Positions 18,434 through 26,606 of a stretch of DNA of 64,000 bases are shown in pieces; the stretch's first letter is position 1, and each line of letters opens with the position of its first letter. The position numbers were made by a program, and so were the translations under genes. This DNA is from Mesorhizobium sp. AR02 (GTDB lineage Bacteria; Pseudomonadota; Alphaproteobacteria; Rhizobiales; Rhizobiaceae): contig NZ_CP080531.1 of NCBI RefSeq assembly GCF_024746835.1, positions 6,964,001 through 7,028,000 on the forward strand, written 5' to 3'. The notes beneath the pieces were generated by a model. It saw only the letters and a list, made by a program, of their open reading frames with translations, had not been told where the DNA came from and made no database searches.

Positions 18434-19075
18434 ATGGGCCGCTTCCTGCAGGTGGTGGGTCTGGCCATCGGTCTGGCCGGCCTCGTCCTGCAGTTCTGCA
18501 TCAGCATTCCGGCGTCGATGGAAGCCGGCCGCAGCCTGCTCGGCTCGATCGTCTTCTACTTCAGCTTCTTCACCATCCTGACCAACATTGGCGCCGTGCT
18601 GGTCTGCACATCCCTGCTGTCACCCAGCTTCTATGCGTGGCTGCCGGCCTTCGCCGGACCGCGGATGCGTGCGGGGGTCGCGGTTTCGATCACCCTGGTC
18701 TTCATCGTCTATGCCACGGTTCTGGCGCGGCTCTGGCAGCCGCAAGGCCTGTTCCTGCTCTGCGATGTGCTGCTGCACTACGTGACGCCGGTGCTGTTCG
18801 TGCTGTGGTGGCTGATAGCCGGCGCCGACGGCAAAACGAGATGGAGCGACATATCCTGGTGGGTGCTCTATCCCATCGCCTATCTGGCCTACGCGCTGGC
18901 GCGGGCGCCATTCGCCGGCGAGGTGCCCTACCCCTTCCTCGATGTCGCCAAGAACGGCGCAGCCAGTGTCGCCATTGCGGCATTGGCCATCACGGCGCTG
19001 TTCCTGGTGATCTGTATCGTCGCCGTTTTTATCGATCGCGGTATCGGCCATCGCGGGGCTAAACGGGCCCGTTAA
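18434..19075 (+). CDS. Pr6Pr family membrane protein
   Basis: A 213-residue integral membrane protein with six hydrophobic segments, consistent with the Pr6Pr (FAR-17a/AIG1-like) family. Characteristic features are FYFSFFTILTNIGAVLVC near residue 41, LLHYVTPVLFVLWWLI near residue 113 and WWVLYPIAYLAYAL near residue 141. The His in LLHYVTP and the Thr/Asn in the first motif are conserved in the family. Function is unknown. It starts 2 nt after the lipoprotein gene. Its stop codon abuts the palindromic repeat and the IS insertion. Confidence 0.85.
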   Translation: MGRFLQVVGLAIGLAGLVLQFCISIPASMEAGRSLLGSIVFYFSFFTILTNIGAVLVCTSLLSPSFYAWLPAFAGPRMRAGVAVSITLVFIVYATVLARLWQPQGLFLLCDVLLHYVTPVLFVLWWLIAGADGKTRWSDISWWVLYPIAYLAYALARAPFAGEVPYPFLDVAKNGAASVAIAALAITALFLVICIVAVFIDRGIGHRGAKRAR

Positions 19076-19122
19076 TGCATGTCGCCCAAAAGTGGCCCCG
19101 GTTTTGGGAGAACGACATGCAT
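19075..19122. repeat. palindromic intergenic element, left half
   Basis: Starting at the last base of the preceding stop codon, ATGCATGTCG and CGACATGCAT form a perfect 10-bp outer stem, and CCCAAAA/TTTTGGG an inner 7-bp stem around GTGGCCCCGG. This half is separated from the second palindrome (20642-20683) by the IS. Without the IS the two halves would sit about 20 nt apart, downstream of the Pr6Pr gene. Confidence 0.75.
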
Positions 19123-19134
19123 AGAGACAAAGAC

Positions 19135-19461
19135 CTAGCAGGCTGTTGAAGAAGTGCACTTGCGAGCGACGAAGTCAGCTTCGTCGCCGCCATGGAAGCA
19201 GATTTGTCCGTTGATGGAGCCGTCTGGTTGGATTTCAGCCCATCCAGTGCCTTGGGCCTCGTCCATTTCGTCATTGCCTTGCCAGGAGAAGGCGACATTG
19301 CTGCCATCGCCCGCGCCGAATATCTGACCAGTGACGCAGCCGAAGGCGAATTCACCGGAGCCATCGGCCGCGAACTCAATGTAGGCGGGCTCCATCATAT
19401 CGCGATAGTCCTCGACGTAGTCGGGCATCGCGACGATCCGCCAGCGGCCTATGAGGCTCAT
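19135..19461 (-). CDS. IS passenger protein, translationally coupled to transposase (copy 1)
   Basis: A 108-residue soluble protein starting MSLIGRWRIVAMPDYVEDY. It has the pattern G-x-W-x-I...PAYIEF...G-x-F-x-F...FSWQGNDEMDEAQGTGWAEI...DGSINGQICFHGGDEADF. From memory, this pattern matches a widespread chromosomal family of short hypothetical proteins, so the IS seems to have captured a cellular gene. The ATG overlaps the transposase stop (ATGA). The last codons KCTSSTAC are the terminal inverted repeat itself, and the stop TAG is formed by the flanking target bases TA plus G. It differs from copy 2 at four residues (I/T4, SN/ND, T/N). Function is unknown. Confidence 0.7.
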   Translation of the reverse strand: MSLIGRWRIVAMPDYVEDYRDMMEPAYIEFAADGSGEFAFGCVTGQIFGAGDGSNVAFSWQGNDEMDEAQGTGWAEIQPDGSINGQICFHGGDEADFVARKCTSSTAC

Positions 19462-20641
19462 GCCGGCGCCGCCAGCAGCTTGGGCAAGCGGATCAGATTG
19501 TAAGCCGCCAGGTTCAGGGTGAAGGCCGCGCCCACACGGGCGCATCCTCGCAGCTTGACCTTGGCCATACCCGCCGAGGCCTTGATCCAGCCAAACACTT
19601 CTTCGATCCGCTTGCGGCAGCGCTGGCTGACCGCATAGCCGGCATGGGAGCGCGTGCGACCATCGATCGCCGTCACGCGAGGCTTGCCGGTTTTGCTCAG
19701 ATGGCCGTCGATGGCGATGTGCGGCGTGATCTTGCGCTCGCGCAGATCCCTGATGAAAGCGCGCACGTCATAGGCCTTGTCGGCACCCAGTGTGATGCGC
19801 CGCCGCGACGGTCTGCGGTCCAACATGGCGAGCGCGGCATCACGCTCGCTCGTGCCCGTGGCCTGGGTGATGCCGCCATCGACCGCCAGCCCATGGCGGT
19901 TCTCCATCAGCGCATGCCCCATGTAGCAGAGCTTCGCCGGCTGCCCGTCGCCCTTCTTGTAGAGCCGCGCCTGCGGGTCGCTCGTGCTCTGGTGTGTGTC
20001 GTTGGAGCGCTTCTCCTTATGAAAGCCGCGCTCGGCATTGCGCTCCGCTCCATCTGGACCGTTGTCGTCTCCGTCCTTGCGGCGGAAACTCTTGATCGAA
20101 GCCCAGGCCTCGATCAGCGTCCCGTCCACCGAGAAGTGATCCGACGACAAAAGCCGCTTCACCTTTGGCTGCGCCAGCACAGCGCGCAGAAACTTTGCCG
20201 CGATCTCACCTTCCAACAGCCGATCCCGGTTCTTGGTGAAGCTCGAATGATCCCAGGCCGGATCGTCAACGCCAAGCCCCACGAACCAGCGAAACAGGAG
20301 ATCGAACTCCATCCGCTCCATCAACTGGCGCTCCGAGCGAATGCCGTAGAAGGCCTGCAGCAGCATCGCACGCAGCAAACGTTCCGGTGCGATCGACGGA
20401 CGGCCGAGCCCGGGCGGATAAAGCACCGCAAAATCGCCATCCATCGCGACAAGAGCCGCGTTAACGATCTCCCGTATCACCCGCAACGGATGGTCTCGGC
20501 GAACCCGCGCCTCAAGGTCGACATACGAAAACAGAGAACCTGTCCGTTCGTCTAAGCCGCGCATCCACAAATCCCCAAATCATCCGGGGAGAAGTGAATC
20601 ACGCTCAAATCAACCGCGCCAGTACTTCTTCAACAGCCTGC
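19138..20641 (-). mobile_element. IS5-superfamily insertion sequence, copy 1 (1504 bp)
   Basis: The element is bounded by terminal inverted repeats beginning GCAGGCTGTTGAAGAAGT (right end revealed on the minus strand). It is flanked on both sides by TA, consistent with a 2-bp target duplication within a YTAR site (CTA before, TAA after). It carries the transposase and a coupled 108-residue passenger gene. An almost identical copy of exactly the same length lies inverted at 45341-46844. The insertion splits a two-palindrome intergenic element after the Pr6Pr gene. Confidence 0.88.
19458..20564 (-). CDS. IS5-superfamily transposase (copy 1)
   Basis: A 368-residue DDE transposase. An N-terminal helical DUF772-like region (VDLEARVRRDHPLRVIREIV, then APERLLRAMLLQAFYGIRSE) is followed by the catalytic core: the first Asp in DHFSVDGTLIEAW, the second in TLGADKAYDVRAFI, and the Glu in RKRIEEVFGWIK. 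The protein appears intact and full length. The start is set at the ATG of MRGLDERTG, 6 nt inside the maximal frame. It overlaps the passenger gene by ATGA. It differs from copy 2 at four residues only. Confidence 0.92.
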   Translation of the reverse strand: MRGLDERTGSLFSYVDLEARVRRDHPLRVIREIVNAALVAMDGDFAVLYPPGLGRPSIAPERLLRAMLLQAFYGIRSERQLMERMEFDLLFRWFVGLGVDDPAWDHSSFTKNRDRLLEGEIAAKFLRAVLAQPKVKRLLSSDHFSVDGTLIEAWASIKSFRRKDGDDNGPDGAERNAERGFHKEKRSNDTHQSTSDPQARLYKKGDGQPAKLCYMGHALMENRHGLAVDGGITQATGTSERDAALAMLDRRPSRRRITLGADKAYDVRAFIRDLRERKITPHIAIDGHLSKTGKPRVTAIDGRTRSHAGYAVSQRCRKRIEEVFGWIKASAGMAKVKLRGCARVGAAFTLNLAAYNLIRLPKLLAAPA

Positions 20642-20683
20642 TAAAGCGCGTCGCATGAATCCGCTCAGACGCGACGCGCTTTA
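20642..20683. repeat. palindromic intergenic element, right half
   Basis: A perfect 13-bp inverted repeat TAAAGCGCGTCGC / GCGACGCGCTTTA with a 16-nt loop, immediately right of the IS and 10 nt from the stop of the DUF1127 gene. It probably formed one mosaic element with the palindrome at 19075-19122 before the IS inserted. Confidence 0.75.
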
Positions 20684-20692
20684 GATTGGCCT

Positions 20693-20944
20693 CTATTCCC
20701 AGAAACGCCTGATACCCTCACGATGGGCATCACAGCGCGAGATGCCGATGTCCTTGAGCTGATCGTCGGTCATTTCCAGCAATGCCAGCCGGCCGCGCCG
20801 GCGCTCCAGCAAACGGGCGATCCATTTCGCCAGCGAGCTGACCACCCACACCAGACGGCCGACAAAGCCTCGCTGGCCGGACGGGCGTAGCGTTTCGCCT
20901 GGAAACGCGGCTCTTGACTGACGGATTGTCGCGATTGTATCCAT
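20693..20944 (-). CDS. DUF1127 (YjiS-like) small protein
   Basis: An 83-residue basic protein whose C-terminal half is a DUF1127 domain: RRRGRLALLEMTDDQLKDIGISRCDAHREG, read in overlapping parts, with the conserved L-x-x-L-x-D-x-x-L-x-D-I-G-I-S-R. In Agrobacterium and other alphaproteobacteria such small proteins affect RNA turnover and phosphate or carbon homeostasis. It is divergent from a MocR-type regulator gene, 93 bp away. This gene order recalls the E. coli yjiS/yjiR pair. Its 3' end abuts the palindrome and the IS. Confidence 0.9.
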   Translation of the reverse strand: MDTIATIRQSRAAFPGETLRPSGQRGFVGRLVWVVSSLAKWIARLLERRRGRLALLEMTDDQLKDIGISRCDAHREGIRRFWE

Positions 20945-20966
20945 TTCATTTCTGCCAAAAGTCTCA

Positions 20967-21026
20967 ATTGCACCCTTTTTGGGGCGCGACTGATATGTAT
21001 TGACTCACATTCCGGTGCAATATAGA
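20967..21026. promoter_or_regulatory. divergent promoter region with inverted repeat
   Basis: ATTGCACC at 20967-20974 and its inverse GGTGCAAT at 21014-21021 flank the divergent start region. Towards the MocR gene, TTGACT (21000-21005) and TATAGA (21021-21026) give a weak sigma-70 promoter with a 15-bp spacer, overlapping the right arm. The arms are candidate operators for the MocR protein, inferred only from position and symmetry. Confidence 0.4.
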
Positions 21027-21037
21027 AAATTGTCACC

Positions 21038-22450
21038 ATGACAAATTGGCTTCCAGATCTGACCGCCGGTGCCGGGCCGCTCTATCAACGCCTTGCGGAC
21101 TCGGTTGAAGCGGGCATCGACCAGGGTGTGATCGGTGCCGGAACAAAACTGCCACCGCAACGCGACCTCGCCTACGACATAGGCACCACCGTCGGTACGG
21201 TCGGCCGGGCCTATCAATTGCTGCGTGAGCGCGGGCTGGTGAGCGGCGAAGTGGGGCGCGGAACCTATGTGCTTGGCCGGCGCGCCGACGGCGTGAAACC
21301 AGAAGCTCCCGACGTCGGCGTGGAAGGCACGCGCTACGTCGATGCGCCCCAGGACAAGCTGCGTTTCGACAGCACGGCGGCACCCGATGTCGGCCAGGGC
21401 ACTGATGTCGCCGATGTCCTGTCGCGCACCGCGCAGGATCATCCCCATGAAATTTCAAGCTATACGCGCGATTTTCCGGACCGTTGGTACGAAGCTGGTG
21501 CCCGCTGGCTGTCGCGAAACGCCTTCCACCCGGCCGCCGACAGCATCGTTCCGACGCTCGGCACCCATGCCGCGGTGATGGCTGCGATCGCGGCACTCAC
21601 CACGCCGGGCGATTATGTCGCCTTCGAGCACCTCACCTATTCGCAGATCTCCCGCAGCGCCGGGCTGATCGGCCGACGCACGGCACTGGTGGCATCGGAC
21701 GACGAAGGTCTCGACCCGGCCGATTTCGAGCGCGTCTGCGCGCAAAAGCATCCCAGGATGATCTTCCTGATGCCGACGGCCAAGAATCCGACGCTGGTGA
21801 CGCTCTCGGCAGCGCGCCGCGAGGCCATTGCAGGGATAGCGCGCGAATACAATGTCGTCCTGATCGAGGACGACCTTTACGGCAACCTCACCGACGACCA
21901 GACACCGCTGCTTGCCGAATTTGCGCCCGAACGCACCATCGTTGCCGGCGGCCTGTCGAAGTCGGTCGCGGCCGGGATGCGCGGCGGCTGGCTCTCCTGC
22001 CCGCCCGCCTATCGCCACCGTATCCGTGTCGCCCACAAGATGATGACCGGCGGCATGCCCTTCCTGCTGGCGGAGGTGAATGCCCGTCTGGTGCTTTCCG
22101 GTCAGGCCAGCGATATCCGCAAGCGCAGCATCGCCGAAATCAGCGCCCGCATCACGATCGTGCGCGAGACCTTGGCCGGCTTCGCGTTCAAGTCGCACGA
22201 CAAGGTGCCCTTTGTCTGGCTAACTTTGCCCGACCCGTGGCTGTCCGGCACCTTCAAGAATGCCTGCCTGGAACATGGTGTGCTGATCGACGATGAGGAC
22301 GAGTTCAAGGCCGGCCGCTCCGAGCAGGTCTTTCACGGCATCCGCTTCGGCGTGTCGCAGCCGAGGCAGCGCGGCGATGTCGCCGACGGCGTTGCGGTCC
22401 TGCGACGGCTCCTCGATGAGGGCCGCGCCGGCTACGACAGCTTCTCCTGA
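21038..22450 (+). CDS. MocR-type GntR/aminotransferase-like regulator
   Basis: A 470-residue chimeric transcription factor. Residues 14-80 are a GntR winged helix (YQRLADSVEAGIDQG, GTKLPPQRDLA, LLRERGLVSGEVGRGTYVLG). The rest is a fold-type I aminotransferase domain with EDDLYGNL at 277-284 and the PLP-binding Lys K308 in AGGLSKSVAAGMRGGW. Such proteins bind PLP or a PLP adduct and regulate an adjacent, often divergent, gene. Here the divergent neighbour is the DUF1127 gene. The effector is unknown; the arginine of GMRGGWL and the intact lysine suggest a PLP-competent domain. Confidence 0.92.
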   Translation: MTNWLPDLTAGAGPLYQRLADSVEAGIDQGVIGAGTKLPPQRDLAYDIGTTVGTVGRAYQLLRERGLVSGEVGRGTYVLGRRADGVKPEAPDVGVEGTRYVDAPQDKLRFDSTAAPDVGQGTDVADVLSRTAQDHPHEISSYTRDFPDRWYEAGARWLSRNAFHPAADSIVPTLGTHAAVMAAIAALTTPGDYVAFEHLTYSQISRSAGLIGRRTALVASDDEGLDPADFERVCAQKHPRMIFLMPTAKNPTLVTLSAARREAIAGIAREYNVVLIEDDLYGNLTDDQTPLLAEFAPERTIVAGGLSKSVAAGMRGGWLSCPPAYRHRIRVAHKMMTGGMPFLLAEVNARLVLSGQASDIRKRSIAEISARITIVRETLAGFAFKSHDKVPFVWLTLPDPWLSGTFKNACLEHGVLIDDEDEFKAGRSEQVFHGIRFGVSQPRQRGDVADGVAVLRRLLDEGRAGYDSFS

Positions 22451-22466
22451 GAGAGCTGGGCCCGGC

Positions 22467-22631
22467 TCAGCCCTCGGCCTTGAAGTTGCTGGCTTCCTTC
22501 CTGGCCTTGTCCTTGCCGTGCTTTTCGGCCAGTTCCTTGGCCTGCCCGGGCGAAACGTCGGTGGTCTCGGCAATATGCATGGCCTCCTTGTCCGAGAGGC
22601 GATTGTCTTTCTTGCCCTGCTTGGTAGCCAT
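22467..22631 (-). CDS. small charged protein, 54 residues
   Basis: A short lysine- and glutamate-rich protein (KQGKKDNRLSDKEAMHIAE, then VSPGQAKELAEKHGKDKARK) with no signal peptide and no recognised domain. The start at ATG 22631 has AGGAG 9 nt upstream. The C-terminal half resembles the helix-turn-helix-like SPGQAKELAEKHG segment of other small rhizobial stress proteins, which I cannot name with certainty. It converges with the MocR gene and diverges from purL. Confidence 0.6.
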   Translation of the reverse strand: MATKQGKKDNRLSDKEAMHIAETTDVSPGQAKELAEKHGKDKARKEASNFKAEG

Positions 22632-22888
22632 GGTCCGGATCTCCTGAATGGTCGCAGACCCAACGGCCGGAGAGCCATAGCGTTCCCCATTCTGCTTTGC
22701 ATTCCTCATGGTAATCTCGCCGATGACCGCTGGCCCGACGGACGCCTGCAAGGACCCTGATGCGGCCTACCCCGGTCATCACCTTGTTGCTTTCTGTCTT
22801 TTTCCTCGCTCGACGGGTGTATCAGCCGCAAAGCTTGCGATATGAGGGGACTCAAAATCCCCGCTTCCATGGACATAAATCGCCGCCC

Positions 22889-25120
22889 ATGACCATTTCC
22901 AATTCCGTGCCGATCACCCCGGAGCTTATTGCCGCGCACGGGCTGAAGCCCGACGAATATCAGCGCATCCTCGACCTCGTCGGACGCGAGCCGAGCTTTA
23001 CCGAACTCGGCATCTTCTCGGCGATGTGGAACGAGCACTGTTCCTACAAATCCTCGAAGAAGTGGCTGCGCACGCTGCCCACCACCGGGCCACAGGTCAT
23101 CCAGGGGCCGGGCGAGAATGCTGGCGTGGTCGACATTGGTGACGGCGACTGCGTCGTCTTCAAGATGGAAAGCCACAACCATCCTTCCTTCATTGAGCCC
23201 TACCAAGGTGCGGCGACCGGCGTCGGCGGCATTTTGCGCGATGTCTTCACCATGGGCGCGCGGCCGATCGCGGCGATGAACGCGCTGCGCTTCGGCGCTC
23301 CCGATCACCCCAAGACCAGGCACCTCGTCGCCGGTGTGGTTTCAGGTGTCGGCGGCTACGGCAACTCCTTCGGCGTGCCGACGGTCGGCGGCGAGGTCAA
23401 TTTCGACGCCCGCTATAACGGCAACATTCTGGTCAACGCTTTTGCCGCGGGCCTCGCCAAGACCAATGCCATCTTCCTGTCGGAAGCCAAGGGCGTCGGC
23501 CTGCCGGTCGTCTATCTCGGCGCCAAGACCGGCCGCGACGGCGTCGGCGGCGCCACCATGGCGTCGGCCGAATTCGACGACAAGATCGACGAGAAGCGCC
23601 CGACCGTGCAGGTCGGCGACCCCTTCACCGAAAAATGCCTGCTGGAAGCCTGCCTCGAACTGATGGCCTCAGGCGCCGTCATCGCCATCCAGGACATGGG
23701 TGCGGCCGGCCTCACCTGCTCGGCGGTCGAGATGGGCGCCAAGGGCGACCTCGGCATCGAACTCGACCTCGACAAGGTGCCGGTGCGCGAGGAGCGCATG
23801 AGCGCCTACGAGATGATGCTGTCGGAGAGCCAGGAGCGCATGCTGATGGTGCTGCGCCCCGAGAAAGAAAAGGAAGCCGAGGCGATCTTCCACAAATGGG
23901 GCCTCGACTTCGCCATCGTCGGCAAGACCACCGACGATCTGCGCTTCCGCGTGCTGCATCAGGGCGACCAGGTCGCCGATCTGCCGATCAAGGACCTTGG
24001 CGACAAGGCGCCGGAATATGACCGCCCGTGGGTCGAGCCAAAGAAGCCGGCGCCGCTCGCTGCCAATGACGTTCCGCAGGCCGATGTCGCCGATGCGTTG
24101 CTGAAACTGCTCGGCGGACCGGACCTGTCGTCGCGCCGCTGGGTGTGGGAGCAGTATGACACACTGATCCAGGGCAATTCGCTGCAGCTTCCCGGCGGCG
24201 ATGCCGGCGTGGTGCGAGTGGAAGGCCATGCGACCAAGGCGCTCGCCTTCTCCTCCGACGTGACGCCGCGCTATTGCGAGGCCGATCCCTATGAGGGCGG
24301 CAAGCAGGCCGTGGCCGAATGCTGGCGCAATCTCACCGCCACCGGCGCGCTGCCGCTGGCCGCCACCGACAACCTCAATTTCGGCAACCCGGAACGACCC
24401 GAGATCATGGGCCAGCTGGTTGGCGCAGTGAAAGGCATTGGCGATGCCTGCCGCGCCCTCGGCTTCCCGATCGTGTCGGGCAATGTCTCGCTCTACAACG
24501 AGACCAACGGCCAGGGCATCCTGCCGACACCGACCATCGGCGGCGTCGGCCTGATATCAGATTGGTCGAAGATGGTGCGCATCAGCTTTGCGGCTGAGGG
24601 CCAGATGATCCTGCTGGTCGGCGCTCCTGCCTCCTGGGGCACGCATCTTGGCCAGTCCGTCTATTTCAGAGACGTCCATGGCCGTACGGATGGCCCGCCG
24701 CCGCCGGTCGACCTCGCGCATGAGAAGCGCGTCGGAGACCATGTCCGTTCGCTGATCGCGTCCGGCATCGTCACCGCGGCGCATGACGTTTCCGACGGCG
24801 GCATCGCTGTCGCTTTGGCGGAAATGGCGATGGCGTCGGGCATCGGCGCGACCGTTCCCGGGCTTGTCGGCACCGATCCGATCCCGGTCTGGTTCGGCGA
24901 GGATCAGGGCCGCTATCTCCTGACGCTGTCGATCGACCCGCATGGCGAGGAATGGGACGCCATCCGCAAGCAGCAGGGCGAACTCGGCATTTTCGCGCCG
25001 TGGATCGGCTCGACCGGCGGCAACACGCTGAAGCTCGGCGACGCCAGGGCGATCCCGGTCAGCGACTTGACTGCCGCCCACGAAGGCTGGTTCCCCCGCT
25101 TCATGGATCAGGCCAGTTGA
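22889..25120 (+). CDS. purL: FGAM synthase large subunit PurL
   Basis: A 743-residue phosphoribosylformylglycinamidine synthase II of the small-PurL type. It converts FGAR to FGAM with ATP and ammonia channelled from PurQ. The active-site region [20 protein letters not shown] contains the catalytic His (H50). [20 protein letters not shown] and the second-half repeats ([33 protein letters not shown]) mark the two ATP-binding halves. The start is the ATG at 22889 ([10 protein letters not shown]), where homologues begin. It lies 5.6 kb from purQ because of the IS and the MocR pair. It overlaps the next gene by TTGA. Confidence 0.97.
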   Translation: MTISNSVPITPELIAAHGLKPDEYQRILDLVGREPSFTELGIFSAMWNEHCSYKSSKKWLRTLPTTGPQVIQGPGENAGVVDIGDGDCVVFKMESHNHPSFIEPYQGAATGVGGILRDVFTMGARPIAAMNALRFGAPDHPKTRHLVAGVVSGVGGYGNSFGVPTVGGEVNFDARYNGNILVNAFAAGLAKTNAIFLSEAKGVGLPVVYLGAKTGRDGVGGATMASAEFDDKIDEKRPTVQVGDPFTEKCLLEACLELMASGAVIAIQDMGAAGLTCSAVEMGAKGDLGIELDLDKVPVREERMSAYEMMLSESQERMLMVLRPEKEKEAEAIFHKWGLDFAIVGKTTDDLRFRVLHQGDQVADLPIKDLGDKAPEYDRPWVEPKKPAPLAANDVPQADVADALLKLLGGPDLSSRRWVWEQYDTLIQGNSLQLPGGDAGVVRVEGHATKALAFSSDVTPRYCEADPYEGGKQAVAECWRNLTATGALPLAATDNLNFGNPERPEIMGQLVGAVKGIGDACRALGFPIVSGNVSLYNETNGQGILPTPTIGGVGLISDWSKMVRISFAAEGQMILLVGAPASWGTHLGQSVYFRDVHGRTDGPPPPVDLAHEKRVGDHVRSLIASGIVTAAHDVSDGGIAVALAEMAMASGIGATVPGLVGTDPIPVWFGEDQGRYLLTLSIDPHGEEWDAIRKQQGELGIFAPWIGSTGGNTLKLGDARAIPVSDLTAAHEGWFPRFMDQAS

Positions 25121-25641
25121 GCAGACTGGCTGTCCGGGCGCTGCTTGCAGTCGTTTTCTGGCCGTCGCTGTTCTTCTTCTGGTTCCTCGGGCCGTTCGTC
25201 TTTTTCCTGCTGTCGACGACCTCGAGCGAGGTTTGCCCGCGGCTGGAAACGCGTGCCGAGTTCCTTGGCGCGGCCAACGGCGCGCTTCCGATGCTGGTGC
25301 TGCAGAACCTCATCTATGCGGTTCCGATCGTTTGTCTGGTGCTTTGGAGCCGGCTTTTGCCGGAGCCCGCAAGGACAAGCCGGGTCGTCACCTGCATCAA
25401 GCTTTTCGCCGTCGCGGCCATCCTGGGAGCGCTGTGGGAGTACGGCTCTTCGCTGGTCTGTGACGGCTACGGCCAGCCGTTCTTCTCGCCTGCCTGGCGG
25501 ATGACCGGCTATCTGCCGATCGCCAACCTGGTGGTCAACATCCCGCTCTACCTGCTGGTCTTCAGCCTTGGCCGGGCCTTCTCGATGCGTGACGACGACC
25601 CCACAGCCGATGCTGTCCATCCGGACGGGAATGCGTCCTAG
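25117..25641 (+). CDS. four-helix membrane protein, unrecognised
   Basis: A membrane protein of 174 residues with hydrophobic segments near residues 5-33 ([20 protein letters not shown]), 55-75, 90-108 and 135-155. The family is not recognised. The start is taken as the TTG at 25117, which overlaps the purL stop (TTGA); no ATG lies before the first helix in this frame, so coupling to purL translation is likely. The C-terminal tail is short and acidic. No functional link to purine synthesis is known. Confidence 0.68.
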   Translation: MSRLAVRALLAVVFWPSLFFFWFLGPFVFFLLSTTSSEVCPRLETRAEFLGAANGALPMLVLQNLIYAVPIVCLVLWSRLLPEPARTSRVVTCIKLFAVAAILGALWEYGSSLVCDGYGQPFFSPAWRMTGYLPIANLVVNIPLYLLVFSLGRAFSMRDDDPTADAVHPDGNAS

Positions 25642-25763
25642 GTGACAATCGCGCCGGTGCTGTGCGGAACGGCTTCAATCGCGGCCGGAAAGGCTTTAGG
25701 TTTATCCCGACTCTCATCGCACGGGCCGCCACGGTGCCGCCCGCCCGAAACAGGAATTCTGCA

Positions 25764-25997
25764 ATGGCAATGGACGCCCACGACATCGAAAAACTGATCA
25801 AGGACGGCATTCCGGACGCCAAGGTGACGATCCGCGACCTCGCCGGCGATGGCGACCATTATGCGGCCGAAGTCGTCGCCGAGAGCTTTCGGGGAAAAAG
25901 CCGCGTCCAGCAGCACCAGATGGTCTATGACGCGCTGAAGGGCAATATGGGCGGCGTGCTGCATGCACTGGCGCTGCAGACCAGCGTTCCCGACTGA
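25764..25997 (+). CDS. bolA: BolA family protein
   Basis: A 77-residue BolA/IbaG-type protein: AHDIEKLIKDGIPDAKVTIRD, then the conserved HY of GDHYAAEVVAESFRGKSRVQQHQMVYDAL (given in parts). The invariant His of the RVQQHQMVY region is present. BolA proteins bind CGFS monothiol glutaredoxins through a shared [2Fe-2S] cluster, and the next gene encodes exactly that partner. The start is the ATG at 25764, preceded by CAGGA. It probably acts in iron-sulfur trafficking or iron sensing. Confidence 0.93.
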   Translation: MAMDAHDIEKLIKDGIPDAKVTIRDLAGDGDHYAAEVVAESFRGKSRVQQHQMVYDALKGNMGGVLHALALQTSVPD

Positions 25998-26150
25998 GGC
26001 CGTTCCAGCCGATACCCGCTTGGCCCAACACGGCCCATCCTTTGCGCCATTTCGGCCATGGCGCGGCTAATGTCTTGTTTCGGGCAACCTATGGGTTTAT
26101 TTGAAGGACATGCTTCGAGCCTGACTCCCACAGGCGTGAAAGGATGTTCC

Positions 26151-26486
26151 ATGAGCGGTATCAACGACTACATCGACAATGAAGTGAAGGGCAACGACGT
26201 CGTCCTTTTCATGAAGGGCACGCCCGGTTTCCCGCAGTGCGGTTTTTCCGGCCAGGTCGTCCAGATCCTCGACTATATCGGCGCCGACTATAAAGGCGTG
26301 AACGTCCTGGACTCGGCCGAACTGCGCCAGGGCATCAAGGACTATTCCAACTGGCCGACGATCCCGCAGCTCTACGTCAAGGGCGAATTCGTCGGCGGCT
26401 GCGACATTATCCGCGAGATGTTCCAGGCCGGCGAATTGCAGACCTTCCTGGTCGAAAAAGGCGTGAGCGTCAAAGGCGCCGCCTGA
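26151..26486 (+). CDS. grxD: monothiol glutaredoxin GrxD, CGFS type
   Basis: A 111-residue monothiol glutaredoxin (Grx4 class) with the active site CGFS at 30-33 in [12 protein letters not shown]. The glutathione-binding WPTIPQLYV and GGCDIIREM segments are also present. These proteins hold a glutathione-ligated [2Fe-2S] cluster and pass it to A-type carriers or to BolA. The bolA gene is immediately upstream (153 bp), and sufBCDSTA lies elsewhere in the same window. The ATG at 26151 matches the usual family start. A terminator follows. Confidence 0.95.
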   Translation: MSGINDYIDNEVKGNDVVLFMKGTPGFPQCGFSGQVVQILDYIGADYKGVNVLDSAELRQGIKDYSNWPTIPQLYVKGEFVGGCDIIREMFQAGELQTFLVEKGVSVKGAA

Positions 26487-26561
26487 CACGCACTGAGCAC
26501 CGGGGCAGCCCCGCCTCGGCAATTTGTGTGTTCCTGATACCGGGGACCAAGACGAGCCAAT

Positions 26562-26584
26562 GCGCCGGCCCGCCGGCGCGTTTT
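26562..26584 (+). terminator. rho-independent terminator after grxD
   Basis: Stem GCGCCGGC/GCCGGCGC (26562-26579) followed by GTTTT, 75 nt after the grxD stop and just before the exporter gene. Confidence 0.7.
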
Positions 26585-26606
26585 CGTTTGAGAGATCGGA
26601 CTTGCC

